NCBI GenBank assembly: GCA_002633005.1
Contig: NMRA01000515.1
Span: 2,563-66,562, forward strand
Length of the DNA: 64,000 bases
Source: Phoronis australis
Taxonomy: Eukaryota; Phoronida; Phoronidae
Reading direction: 5' to 3'
The stretch's first letter is position 1. Every line of letters starts with the position of its first letter. The notes beneath the pieces are model-generated. The model was not told the DNA's origin. It was given only the letters and a program-made list of their open reading frames with translations, and searched no databases. The translations under genes were made by a program, and so were the position numbers. This document shows positions 1 through 12,000 of the stretch, piece by piece.

Positions 1-144
1 GGTGAGTAGAGCAAGTAGGTTATGGGTGAGTAGAGCAAGTAGGTTATGGGTGAGTAGAGCAAGTAGGTTATGGGTGAGTAGAGCAAGTAGGTTATGGGTG
101 AGTAGAGCAAGTAGGTTATGGGTGAGTAGAGCAAGTAGGTTATG
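1..144. repeat. 24-bp tandem repeat, six perfect units
   Basis: Six head-to-tail copies of a 24-base unit beginning GGTGAGTAGAGCAAG run from the first base of the window, so the array may extend further upstream. The period is a multiple of three, so one frame stays open through it, but nothing suggests that the frame is translated. Confidence 0.95.
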
Positions 145-344
145 GGTGCTGAAATGAGAGATTTCTGCTTTGTCAGATATGTGAAGTTTGGAAGTGAATT
201 TTTAGAAAATGAAAGCTTGAATAGAAATAATTTTAGCATAGGAGTGGACAGTGAGGATCGATTGAGGTATATATCATCCATGTGTGATCATTTTCGTAGG
301 AGATGTGAAGGATTGAATGAAGGATTGAATAGGGACCCTGCAAC

Positions 345-1336
345 CACAGGCGTCCTCAGCTTCTGATCGTAACCAATACACTACATATAATACCACAAGG
401 TATTACACTCTCGACAAAGAATTCCACGGGTGCTTACTTCAGTCGTCCATATCAAACACAAAACTTGAAATAAATTTACACAAAACAGGGATTCAACAAA
501 CCATTAGCAATTGTTCTTTCTTCTAACACCATTCACAGTGTCCTGCTCTAGTGAGTTCGCACCAAATTCGCGGTCAAAGCACAAAAATGTTTCCAAAAAG
601 CCCATGCATACTTCGCACTTTGACGGTTCGAGGTCAGTATGGAATTATCCAATGAGTTGATTTCGTCAGTTATTAACATCATCGTTATTAATCCTTGTTA
701 TACCTGCTCTCGTCATCACCTTTGTCCTCTATTTCGCCATCTTATCTGTCACCGTCATGTTATCGTCGTCCATGAGGTGCGTACGATGACGTTAATAATT
801 AACGAAATCGACCAATGACATTGACTGATGAAAAAGGAACAGCGCGTGTTGTACCAGATCGCCGATAGATGGCGCTAGGTATAGTAAGTTCCCTGAAATG
901 GCTGCCGATTTGACAATGCGCGTGGCTAAAGTGGACAGAGTTAGGAATAGTGTAGTTATAGAACGGAGTAATTGAGGGTTGTAAGGATGATATGTACAGT
1001 AGCCAGATGTCTGAAGAATGCAACGATATCAAAATCATTCATTAAGACCCACATTTAGTGGATTTATTTGGAATAAGTTAGGGTCCATTATATCCGACTA
1101 ATGCCCTGGAGCTAGACACTGTGAATGGCATTAGAAGAAAGAACAATTGCTAATGTAGTAATGAGCAATGTAGGCCTATGGTTTGTTGAAACACTGTCTT
1201 GTGTAAAGTTATTGAGTTTTGTGTTTGATGTGGACGGCTGAAGTGAAGCACCCGTGGAATTCTTAGTCGAGAGTGTCATACCTTGTAGAATTACATGTAG
1301 TGTATTGGGGACGATCAGAAGCTGAGGACGCCTGTG
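345..1336. mobile_element. hAT-like non-autonomous element (long-TIR MITE), 992 bp
   Basis: The first ~210 bases (345-552) and the last ~225 bases (about 1110-1336) are imperfect reverse complements, both ending in CACAGGCGTCCTCAGCTTC. The flanks are CCTGCAAC (337-344) and CCTGCAAG (1337-1344), a 7/8 match consistent with an 8-bp target-site duplication, the size typical of hAT transposons. No transposase frame is present. The same termini with a perfect 8-bp duplication occur at 2153-2229, which supports the assignment. hAT membership is inferred from duplication length only. Confidence 0.8.
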
Positions 1337-1889
1337 CCTGCAAGTAGACTTTTACCGACCGAGGGCAAGGGCCGTGCCGAGGTCAGTCAAATAACACAAG
1401 TACAAGATGACTTGTGTGTCCATTAATTAATAACTGCCAAAATTAATATGAAAGTGAGACTCACCCAGAGCTTTGTCAAACTGTGAGGATGATCTTCCAA
1501 ACATCGCGTATTCTGACTTAACTTCTGTTTGTAAACGATTCAGCAAATGAGTCAAAGGCAGAAGACCTCAAGTTGTCTACAGTCAGAAATAGCTTACGCT
1601 GACGTCATATCCTAAAATCAAAAATGATTAATTTTTTTTTCATTAGGCCACTTTGCATAATGTGTTCGCTTAAAAATCTGCCAATTTTATAAGAAATATT
1701 TCATCAAATAATCCCGAATGAAATTTATTTTCTTTTCAATTTATGATTCTTCAATGCGTAAAACCACGAAAATTGCTCACTTACGATAGATGTCGCCGTG
1801 GAATTTGGAATTCCCAAACAAAATATAAATAATGGCATGATATTTTGTTACAGTTGTGTGTTTGTGGACCCGTCTGTGTCTTTTGTGTC

Positions 1890-4800
1890 ATGTCCAGCCT
1901 TGGAGAAAGTATGGCATTGCTTCTCGGAGCACAAGGAGTTGGAAAGACTTTGCTTTCCAAACGACTTTACTGTATCTTTGAATCGCACAGGATGAAATTT
2001 GTTTAGTATAGTATACGTTTTATTGTTTCTGACCATGTTTAGATTTACGTACTCCTAAATAAAGTCTCTTAAGATGAAAAGTTGGATAAGAACGTAATAC
2101 TTAATAGAAAATATAGAAGTAGAAGTTAGCTGCTCAGCCTTTATGGCCAGAGCACAGGCGTCCTCAGCTTCTGATCGTCCCCAATACACCACGTAGTATG
2201 GGGACGATCTCAAGGTGAGGACGCCTGTGGGCCAGAGGCAGTAGTCCGTCTCAACTAGCCCCAGCAAAGAACCATCCCAGGCCATTCGTACGTCGGAAAC
2301 TTTTCACCAAATTATGCCTCATACTGATTAAACCATCAAAGTCACATTGTTATAAGTACCTTTTATGCATTGAAGAACACTTTAGGAGGCTGTTGACGTC
2401 TTTACTCTTCTCAGCTCGGACAAATACTTTTTTAACAGTCCAATTAAATCAACAACTTGCCATTTTTGCATTGCACGCGTCAGGACTCAGGGGATATAAT
2501 GTTTGACATGCTTGCTAACCTCCAATTTAGGTGCGGGTTTCCTAACTTATCATCGTTTTTAGCAATTCCCATGACTAACATGACTTATGAAATCCTCTCA
2601 ATGTTTTCAAAATCATTTCTAGCTAATTAAACCACCTTTATCAGAAATGAGATCCTAGTCATCTGTGTTGTTTTAGTCATTTAAACTTTCTCTTGGTTTA
2701 GCCAGGAATCGAACCAGAGACCCCTGAACCGGAGTCTAGTTTCCAAACTGTTCGAGGTAATTGCCCATTGCCATTGGCAAGTAATTTATATAGGCCCTTA
2801 TAGCACAACATACTGTGTCACAACTAGCATGGCACATATTACTCAAAACACCTGATTTTAAACTCACAAGAACCATTTTTTGTGTACATAGTCATCAGGC
2901 TCTTCCTGAGAGAGGTCACATTCCTTTGGTATTATTGATGCTTAGCATTTCATTCAAATTATTATGGCATCCACATCCAGTACTGATTTTGCTTGTCTGG
3001 TCATGTTACATAACCCTCTACCCAGCAATGTATTTGACTTATATTAGGGTTAAGGATGATGGTTCTTCACAGTTTTCCTTAGCATTTTTAAAAATTTAAT
3101 GAATAGCTTCAAGTAAACACAGTGAAGCACAATTATCCTTGATAATGTACAAATACCATGACTGAATCGTTGATTTTGCAGACAGTTACTGTTTAGACTA
3201 TATTAATCGGATGTTTTTTGAAACTTGTGCTCAGGATATCCCTTACTCTCATCTATGTTGTGAGGACATTTTATCTTCTTGTGCTGTTATGGATTTGAAC
3301 TGTGGTTGGAAGCTGGTGTTGAAAAATCAGACTGAAATAATTAATTGATTTTGCTATGAATCATTCACAGGTTTCTGTCATCTGAGTCTAGTGTCTTAAC
3401 GGTTGGGTATATTTCGCTATTTTTAATTTTAAGTTCTGCCTTAAAAGTGGCTAAATATAAATGCAAGTTCTAGAGCGATTGTTCAGTCATTAAATTTAAT
3501 GCCAACGATGTCTGTTGTTTAAAATAGCTGAGCTCCCTGATCAGTTTCACAATTTTGAGGCAAGGGGCATTAACCCATACGAATGGGTTTTGTCATGAAG
3601 ATTTGTCTGTTTACATGCAAATCACATTGACGTTACAAAGCTCCATAACATGAAATTGCCATCACCTGTAGTCATATGTTTTTTTTAAATCAGTCTCAAG
3701 CTGGGATAGATCAATCTACCCGGTACTTTATTTTTTCTCAGTGATCTTCATGGTGTCACCTATGTTTTGTAACTGCAGAAATTGGCCTTTTAAAATAATT
3801 TCACTTTTATTGCAAATTGGTGTTAGTCATGGTTCTTTAATAAACCTGCATTCTGTCACAAAAACTAACTTGATTCAGACAATTTACTATACATGTTCAG
3901 GCCATTTACTATACATGTTCAGGCCACTTACTGTCTCAAGACTGGTCTCAACTTAGAAATGATTTTTGGGCTTGAAATAGGACTGACTGTTTGTTTTTCT
4001 CTTTGTGGATTTTGATTTTCACTCTGAAGCAGTGTGATTTAAATTGGAAGTCTTTGATACAGAGTCGACCAACCTCCTAGAAATTTATTCTCACAACTAT
4101 GTCTGGTCCTTAACTAACCCTCAGCATGTTCATCTAAAGGCTCCTTTACACAGCTTGATGAGCCACCTGCTACTATACCAACTGTAAGTTGACCAATTCT
4201 GTACACTAGTAAATTTTGTGTGTTACGTACATTGGAAAATTTAAGCTTTGCAGTCAGGGATCTCTAATAAGTGAGTGAAACATACGCCATTTCTAGATTG
4301 AATAGTATGATTTTTTTGTCTTGAAAAAAGAGCCCATCTCATGCACAAGGTGGTATTATTTTATCGTATTTTTAATTTTCTGATGATGTATTTGAACTAA
4401 ACCATATTTTGTGAAGCATGATGCTCAGAGTCATTAGCTAATATTTATGAATGCTATATCATTGGGAAATACAATTACTGCTTTCATTAGGGATAACCAG
4501 GTGTTTGTAAAAATGCATTTCATCCTGTTTAACTGTCTAAAAACAATAATCAAATTAGGCCGTTTAAGCTATTAAAATTGATCTTGTAATATTTCTTACT
4601 GTTATAAAATTCCATTTATATTTCAAGACACAGGCAATGTGCACATGAGCCATTTCCGATTTCACAATTGTTGGCTCAACCCAATAAACTCTGAAGCGTG
4701 TTTTGAGTTGCTGATGGTTCTGATGTTCTTTTTGGAAAAAGAAACGGAATCCTATTGCTTAAATGAGTATTACAAGACCATATTTATAAGAGTAAAGGTC

Positions 4801-7800
4801 GTAATTCATTTTTTTTGCCAGCTAAACAGGGCAAAATGCAACTTTAAATCATTTTGTATTATTTTGTGGTCACAACTTGTATTCTGGGCACATTTGAAGT
4901 GATACACCTGTGACACATTTGTCTAGAATTGATAGTTTTTATGTGTTGAGTTAGCATTGTGCTTCATTATACTGTTGTTGACTGGAATAAGAGGATTGAC
5001 TGCAGCTTGATACACTTACATTCTGTAATTGAATGTATTGTCTGTTCTCTAGCACCCTTTACTCTCAATATCTTGTATAAATGTTTGTTTTCGTTAATAC
5101 ACAACTTTACTTAAAACTGGGTGCTACCCTTTTCAAGTGTTTTTGGTAAATTTGGCTGGGTTTACTTGCTCTTAGAGATATCTTGTACCTATAAAACAAA
5201 ATTCATAAAAACAATGGGGAGTTGTGACACATTGAGCTAGTTGCACAGTGCAAAACATGAAATGCAGAAAGAGGTCATCTAACAATCGTTGTGAACGAAA
5301 TTTGCGTCAGAGAGGAACTACTGCTGAAAAAAGTGCTAAAATTGTGTCAGCTGTTTCATTATCGTATTTTATTTCTTGATTCTGGTATCATTGCTCAAGT
5401 CAAATGGCAAATTCTTAATATATACTAAAGCTGAATGCATCAAAAACATCTTCAAAAAGATCACATTCCCTTTAAGTATAGTGCTGGTTACTGACTTCTC
5501 TCAAATTATTTTTATGCGCCCACATATTTATATGTGGACGCGTTATGCCGTCATCTGTGTCCGTCCGTACGTCCGGGCGGCGTCCAGCGTCCGCTGCTCT
5601 ACAAAACGGATTGACGTATGTTCATGAAATTTTGCACATGTATTCCTTTCATGGATGGGACTGCATGAGCGAACTTTCGGATGGATCCGATTACTGGTGT
5701 GCCCCCTAGTGGCAATTTTATTTTTTTACGTTTACCTCTGTATCTTCAAAGGTCCTCAAGTTATTTTCATAAAATTTGGTATATAGGCATCTATTAGTGA
5801 GATGACGGTATCCTCCCATTTTCGAATGGATTCGACGTAGTTTGCGCCATCTAGTGGCCATTTTTACTGTTTTCGAGTCTGTTTTTTATGTCCACTCCTC
5901 TATCAACCAAACCTCTTTAAGCATGATTGTGAAAATTGGCATGTATGTTCGTACTATCAAGGAGACGGTTGACGATGATCTTCCGATGATTTTGAGTACT
6001 GTGGCGCCTCCTAGTAGCAGTTTTTTTTGGCGCCTATGGATATATCTCCTAAACTGTTTGCAGCATCTTCACTAAATTTAGTTAGTGCGTTTATATGATG
6101 TTGACAATGGATGACGACGACTTTCGAACAGATCTGACAACTGGTGTGCCACCTAGTGGCAGTTTTATTTTTTTTACATTTACCTCTGTATCTTCAAAGG
6201 TCCTCAACATAATTTCATAATGTTTTGTATACAGGCTTCTGTTAGTGAGTTGACGCTATCTTCCTGTTTTCAGATGGATTCGACCGAGATTGCGCCACCC
6301 AGTGGCCATTTTTACTGTTTTCGAGTCTGTTTTTTGGCATCCACCCTCTATCAATCAAACCGCTTTCAGGATAATTGTGAAAATTGGCATGTATGTTTTT
6401 ACTATAATGTAGATGGCTGAGGATGATTTTCTGATGACTTCCACTACTGTGGCACCTCCTAGTGGCAGTTTCTTTTTTGCGCCCATGGCTGTATCTCCTA
6501 AACTATTTGCAGGGTCTTTAAGTGTTTATATAATGTTGACAAAGGACGACGACGATTTTGGGATGGATCTGACTACTGGTTTCCCCCCTGGTGGCAATTT
6601 TAATTTTACGTTTTCCTCGGTATCTTTAAAGGTCCTCAACAGATTTTCATAAAATTTTGAATACAGGCATCTATTGGTGAGATGACGCTATCCTCCCATT
6701 TTCGGATGAAATCAAGGCACCTTGCGCCAGCTAGTGGCCATTTTTGCTGTTTTTGAGTCTGTTTGTTGGCATCTACCTCTCTATCAACCAAATCATTTTA
6801 AGGATGGTTTTAAAAATTGGCATATATGTGCTCAGTGTGAATAGGACGGTTGATGATGAAGACTTGGACTACTCTGGCACCACCTAGTGGTAGTTTTGTT
6901 TTGTTTTGCGTCCACAGCTGTATCTCCTAAACCCACAGCAGGATCTTTATTAAATTTTGTAAATGTATTTATATTAAGCTAACAACAGACAATGACAACT
7001 TTCAGGCGGATCCAATGAACACTGTGCCCCCTAGTGGCAATTTCATTTTATTCTGTTTTCCTTTGTTTCTCTGAAGTTCTGTGACGGATTTGTATGAAAT
7101 TTGGTGTATCGCTATCTATTAAAGAAGCAATGACATGTTCCCATTTTTGGATGGATTGTTTGTTTTTGTGCCATCTAGTGGCCATTTTTATGACACAAAT
7201 AAGCAACCCTAAAAGCTCACCATTTGCGATGCATTCGTGGGTGCATTTCAACGCTCCGCGTTGCTCTTGTTGTAGGTGGGAACAAATCTGGTGAATATCA
7301 CTCTACTTAAAAAACAAGAGTTGACTATTAGGGAAGTTGGTGGATGTATGGGTCCTATTTGGTCCAAGTACTTTGGCGGGAGTTCAGCAATCATTGTAAG
7401 TGTTTGAGTTCTTGTAGTAAAGTAACATAACTTTTGTGAATGTACACATTTGATCAATATACTATACTGAGCTCAGCCATCATTCTAATGGTCTCCCGTT
7501 TGGTATCAAAATATAACCTTAGAGTGGGTGCTAAGAGATTCACAATGATAGCATGGGCACTTAGGTGTTCTATTTCCAGGGTTCTCCCTGACCAAAATTT
7601 CCAAATGTGCTAATTCTACGTCATGTTTTTATGTTTTTAATCTCCTTTCTGCTACGATAATTCTCAAAAATATAACTATTGCTTACATATTAGTTTCACT
7701 CTGTGAGCATATCATTATTATCTGCACCACAAAATAATAGAAACAAGTATCAATATGCAACAGTGTTTCAATCACTTGTTTTGTGAGGCAGAAGCGAATG

Positions 7801-10800
7801 GTTTTTCAAACATGACTCAAATGAGATTTCCACTACAGTGCAGTACCATGTTGGAATTGATATAGGGAGAACACTAAGTTCATATTGTAAATGAAGCAAG
7901 AATATTGGTTTGTTTTATGTTTATGTATTAATGTGTAATATGTTATGCATATAATTATGTGTATACTGCAAAATCTCACCAATTTAGGATAATGTAACAA
8001 AAAATGATTTTTTTCTCATTTTTCTTAAACAATAAGTTGCCAAGCCCCAAAGTAATATTTTTGCCATTTTCAAGTTCTGTAATGTAGCTATGGGAATCCT
8101 TCACCTATTTTGCTTACAAAAATATTTAAGAAATTGTCATATTTCTATTTTTCAGTGTTTGATTACAGTGCTTCAAATAATGTAAACTTAACCAAATGTT
8201 GTTTTATGACATCAACACAGTAAAAACAAAGCTGATAAGAGAGCAAAATATTTTCATTCTTATTTTTGCTTGAGAAATTTGTCAAAATGACATTTCATCT
8301 CTGCCATCTTGTGTTACAGTACCATCACACGATTAATTGTCAGAAGAAGATGGATGGGTGTACATCAAAAACTGATTTGAAAATAACAAAAATGGCCACA
8401 AGGTGGTGCAGAATAGGTCAAGTCCATCTGCAAATGGGTGCGCTTTTGTCTTCTCCTATTTGCCAAATTTCATGAAAATCTACCAAGAAACTGTAAAGGC
8501 AAACGTAAAAACCTAAAATTGTCTCTGGGGACTCAACTGTAGTTTGATTCATCCAAGACTGTTCATCATCAGTGATCATATCCATAGGAAGACAGTTGCC
8601 AAATTGCACAAAGATTCTGCCTTGAGTTAAGGAGGTTCAGCTGCAGACATAAAATGCCATTATGCGGCAACACAGTTATTGAACCCATTATGAAAATCAG
8701 TGTCAGCTGTGACTTTCTTTATAGAAACAAAACTCCCATTTTTTATTATGATCCTTCAAGTGGTTTGGCAGATAGAGAAGTAACGCCAAAAACAGACTTG
8801 AAAATAACAAAAATGACGACAAAGTGGAGCAGGATACATAATATGCTTTATCCCGTGTTCTGTTCAATAAAAGCCTGTGTATTTACAAAGTGGAGCAGGA
8901 TACATAGTATGCTTTATCCCATGTTCTGTTCAATAAAAGCCTGTGTATTTACAAATTTTGTGAGAATCTGTCCAGGACATGCCGTGAATAGTACGCTTAC
9001 GCGAAAGTCACGCATTTCTAAAGTTATTTGTGACTTTTCACCTCTCGTCCTTCTGGGAGGCTTTTACCAGGATCAAAGAGAGCGCGGTGCCAGAGTCGGA
9101 CTCAGTTGCGATTACCTCATTGTCCGGTGTGCGCAAGACCCATTAAGTGTAATTACCCGATCATAGACTGTAGTAAACATCTCTGCCTGTACATTCGGGC
9201 AAATTTCAAAATGCATTAACCAACAGTTTTCATTAAAAATAAATACCACAGTTGTATTCAGATGGAAAAAAACAATCACGGCAAGTTTGGTTTTGGATTT
9301 TTAAAAATCGATGAACTATTAAGCTAAAAACTACAAACATTGGGTACGATTGAAGATAAACAACTTTGTGTATTGATGTACTCAGTGATTTACAAATGCT
9401 GATCGGAGTTTACAATATCATGTGGATTATTCTTTTAATATACAACTGAGCTACATTGAAACATTTGTAAACAACACACAGTGACTAAATTAGATGTCAA
9501 TGACTTTTTATGGCCCGGTGCATGCCAAACTACTTTATTCCAGGAGTAGTACTCTAACCGGAAAACTGCAATTGGCAGAAATATGACAATTTCGATAGTT
9601 AGCTTGTAGTTGTAATGGAACACCTGTGAAGACAACTAAGATGGCTAGCTTTGTAGTCAACGAGAGAATGCAAGCAGTGGATGAGGTTGGTCGGTGGGCA
9701 AGAGCTGTGATTTCATTTTTTATGACTGAGGAAAAGTTAGAATAGTTATGTACTTACTGCAACCAAAATTGCCAAGAGGTTCCAAATCTTCAGTTTGGCT
9801 ATCACCATATTTGCACTTTTGTATATATTTTATAATTTGAGTTCCATTAAAAATTGAAATTATTGAACTAATGGCACGTGTAGTTTTGTTTGCTGTGACA
9901 TGTTTGGTTTAGCTGTAATCTGGAAAATTTAGGGAATGGTTCACAATTAACTGACTTTTAAGTTGTTCTGATAGTTCATTTCACCACAAAACACAAAGAT
10001 AGCAACCCTAACTGGTTAGAGAAAAACAAGTAGACAGGAGTATTAAAATAAAGTAATGAAAACAGGTATGAAACATATTTAAAACCAACGTTCCTTTGGG
10101 AAGTGGCCCTTTGTCAAGATCAATGCAAATTAACTTTTTAGTCTTTTTGTAACATTTAAAATGTACCAAGTTAAAACTGCTCTCCACATTGCATGCTTTA
10201 ACAAATGCCAGAGAAAAACAATTTGGATGTAATAATGACCACCATTATTAAGAAAGTAGTGCTAGCTATTACCTTTCCCCTTCATTAGCCTAGATCTACA
10301 TCAATACAAAGGGCGTGCTGAATAGGCATCATAAAAGTTGTCTGGGGCTTAGGGAATCGGGTCGATGACCAGTGTAAGCAAGAAATTCTCCACATGAACT
10401 CAAAAGATATAGAGGCAAATGTAAAAATTGAAACTTGAGGGCACAGCAGTTGTCAAAACACTCCAAAGGTCATCAGCAATATTAGCTTCATAGGAATATA
10501 TCTGCCAAATTTTAAGAAGATCCTACAAGGGGTTTAGGAGATACACTAATGAATGACAGGTGCCTGAATGCTCAGGCATAAATGATAGCAATATGCACCC
10601 ACACATGTACATGTGCAGTCATAAAAATATTAGTCTGATATTAAGTTGCTAAACCATAGCTGTAACACTTGCATGAAATTTTACAAAACATTAAATATTA
10701 GAAATTTTGCAATATAATGAATCTGCAAATAATCTTGACATGACCTTTGCTGTGTTCCTCTTCAGTATGTGGTTGATTTGTCCAATCGCCACCAGGTGTC

Positions 10801-11338
10801 AGCTAGCTGCATCCAGTTGTTGACGGTGTTAAGTGATGAGAGATTGAGTGAACTACCAGTACTCATAGTGCTCAACAAAATGTAGGTATAATGTTTCATT
10901 CATTGACAATACTTAAGCCTGTTGAGCCTCTTTTGCTTTGCATCTCTTATTACAATTCTCTATGATCTGAAGTAGATAATGATGAATAGAGTCATTGTTG
11001 CTTTGTGAGATCCCAGGTCATTTACTTAGGTCATCACACTCTTATGATAGCCTGGAATTTTTTTGTATCGTTCAAACGTATCTGTTGATCAAGTTGTGTG
11101 GTCATATTTCTTAGTTGTTAATTGTTCATTGGCAACTTAGTAGTTTACATTGAACTCTCTCCTTTTCAGAGATGCTCCACACAGAATGACCCGATGTGAG
11201 ATTGACTCACTGGTACGTCTTGATGACATGTTGATCAATGCTGTTCAGGAGGTTAAAGTGGTGGAGGCCAGTGCCAGAGAAGGGAATGGACTGTCTGAAA
11301 TCATGGACTGGATTCAAGAGCACTGTAAAGGGGCCTGA
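1890..11338 (+). CDS. ARL16: ADP-ribosylation factor-like GTPase 16 (five coding exons, complete)
   Basis: Coding exons are 1890-1971, 4125-4183, 7276-7395, 10766-10881 and 11170-11338 (546 nt, 181 aa); the phases join without conflict (1, 0, 0, 2). Residues 13-20 are the P-loop GAQGVGKT. TIPTVGTNL spans exons 2 and 3. IREVGGCMGPIW (exon 3) is the ARL16-type G3 region, with Glu where most GTPases have Asp. LNKID spans exons 4 and 5, and SAREGNG is the G5 loop. Length and motif order match vertebrate ARL16 (about 173-197 aa). I chose the ATG at 1890; a second in-frame ATG at 1911 is closer to the vertebrate start. An acceptor (TTTTGTTACAG) ends at 1853, so an untranslated first exon probably lies upstream. 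In mammals ARL16 has been linked to Golgi-to-cilium traffic; that role here is inference. The family assignment is firm, and exon 1 rests on the U12 splice reading described separately. Confidence 0.92.
2153..2229. mobile_element. 77-bp minimal MITE of the 345-1336 family with perfect 8-bp TSD
   Basis: It starts CACAGGCGTCCTCAGC and ends with the near reverse complement (GGTGAGGACGCCTGTG), with about 26-base arms and almost no internal sequence. GGCCAGAG occurs immediately on both sides (2145-2152 and 2230-2237), a perfect 8-bp target-site duplication. It lies inside the putative U12 intron of ARL16. Confidence 0.88.
2695..2790 (-). repeat. tRNA-derived SINE fragment
   Basis: Read on the minus strand, this segment has a perfect box B (GGTTCGATTCC, 2705-2715 on the plus strand) preceded by a tRNA-like head including GGGCAATTACC. 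A related diverged sequence lies at 44735-44830. The arms do not pair as a tRNA cloverleaf, so it is not called a tRNA gene. Confidence 0.55.
5510..7273 (+). repeat. Array of ~147-bp monomers (three subtypes) with CTCF-like motifs
   Basis: The array opens with ATGCGCCCACATATTTATATG and ends with a stretch read GTGGGTGCATTTCAACGC then GCTCTTGTT. Between them eleven same-orientation copies of a GCGCC-NN-CTAGTGGC motif have CTAGTGG-type cores starting at 5706, 5851, 6011, 6153, 6299, 6459, 6588, 6731, 6884, 7031 and 7175, a mean spacing of 147 bases. Three diverged monomer subtypes rotate (…GCCCCCTAGTGGCAAT, …GCCATCTAGTGGCCAT, …GCCTCCTAGTGGCAGT), giving a ~440-bp higher-order unit. Each monomer also has an AAATTTGG-like segment. 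Other copies are at 46830-48760 and 58200-59500, and fragments are at 8351-8640, 10401-10620 and 12001-12125. It contains no protein-coding signal. Confidence 0.9.
8351..8640 (-). repeat. Reverse-oriented fragment of the ~147-bp monomer family
   Basis: On the minus strand this contains the family signatures, including a CTGCACCACCTTGTGGCC motif (plus 8392-8410) and the conserved GGTAGATTTTCATGAAATTTG segment. A short related piece follows at about 8780-8830. Confidence 0.65.
8819..8950. repeat. 66-bp tandem duplication, two units
   Basis: The units at 8819-8884 and 8885-8950 differ at only a few positions (ATAATATG/ATAGTATG, CCCGTG/CCCATG). Each contains ATAAAAGCCTGTGTATTTAC. It lies in ARL16 intron 3. 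Confidence 0.92.
8982..10400. repeat. Dispersed repeat, copy 1 (~1.4 kb); mate at 61621-63183
   Basis: This segment matches 61621-63183 in direct orientation over most of its length, for example GATCAAAGAGAGCGCGG, TTGGCTATCACCATATTTGC, TTCCTTTGGGAAGTGGCC and AAAGGGCGTGCTGAATAGGC. It has an extra ~280-base stretch at about 9480-9720 that copy 2 lacks, and it lacks the LINE-like insert found in copy 2. No intact frame or clear termini were found, so the element class is unknown. Confidence 0.85.
10401..10625 (-). repeat. Reverse-oriented fragment of the ~147-bp monomer family
   Basis: On the minus strand it carries the TATCTCCTAAACCCCTTG-like segment and ends near GCACCCACACATGTACATG, which corresponds to the family's 5' terminus. 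It directly abuts the end of the dispersed repeat at 8982-10400. Confidence 0.6.
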
Positions 11339-12000
11339 TCACTGGTCCAATTGTATACTGTTTTGAAGAGTTCTTCATTTGTCAGTTTGATGGTTTATCT
11401 ATATTTATGTAAACAGCAAATATAAGTTTTGATTCTTTACCAAAGCTTAGCAATGATGTCAGAGTTCCCCGCAATTGATGACTTACTGGTGTTCTGGTCC
11501 ATTCCTGATATTATGCCAGGAACAATTTTTTGAAACCAGGTCATTTCCTATTTGTGAGGGTGTGTAACAGCATTTAGACACGAGCTGTAGTTTTCATCGA
11601 CGGCTGTTTATGATTTACAAAAACCTTTGTGGTAGCAGTTACTGCCACAGATGGAGTATAGCACAAGGGAGGTCATGGCCCCTACTGTTTGTTGTAGAAA
11701 AGTCATGACTATCATTTTGTACCCTCCCTTCTCTTTAATACATGTGGCTATGTCAGTCAAAAGAATTAGATATATAGGGACGGATTACATGTTGTGCAAT
11801 ACAACTCACTTGAAGAATCTCAGTTATCCAGGTTGGGATGTTTAAAGATGGTGATGCTAGCCATCAGAGAGCATGTGTACGATGACTACTGGTGTTTTGA
11901 CCACAAAGACAAATATGATAGCACATAGCTGTTATACAGTATTGACACTGGGTCAGTTAATAATTATTGGAAAGCATTCACAATAACATTTATCCTTTTT

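Larger units (their letters stand above)
1972..4124 (+). other. Putative U12-type (minor spliceosome) GT-AG intron of ARL16
   Basis: The donor is T|GTATCTTTGA, close to the U12 consensus GTATCCTTT. TCCTTAAC at 4107-4114 matches the U12 branch-site core exactly and lies about 11 nt before the acceptor AG at 4123-4124, the short distance expected for minor introns. There is no polypyrimidine tract between branch site and acceptor. Splicing here joins KRLY to SCSSKG in phase 1 and gives a protein that aligns through the junction with vertebrate ARL16. No ordinary U2 donor in frame is available before the stop at about 2005. Confidence 0.75.

Noticed and set aside
1798-1995. Frame over the ARL16 P-loop exon
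   Set aside because: A shadow frame; the GAQGVGKT frame from the ATG at 1890 is the real one.
8654-9166. 170-codon plus-strand frame
   Set aside because: It runs through a 66-bp tandem duplication and into the dispersed repeat; it has no conserved content or splice support.
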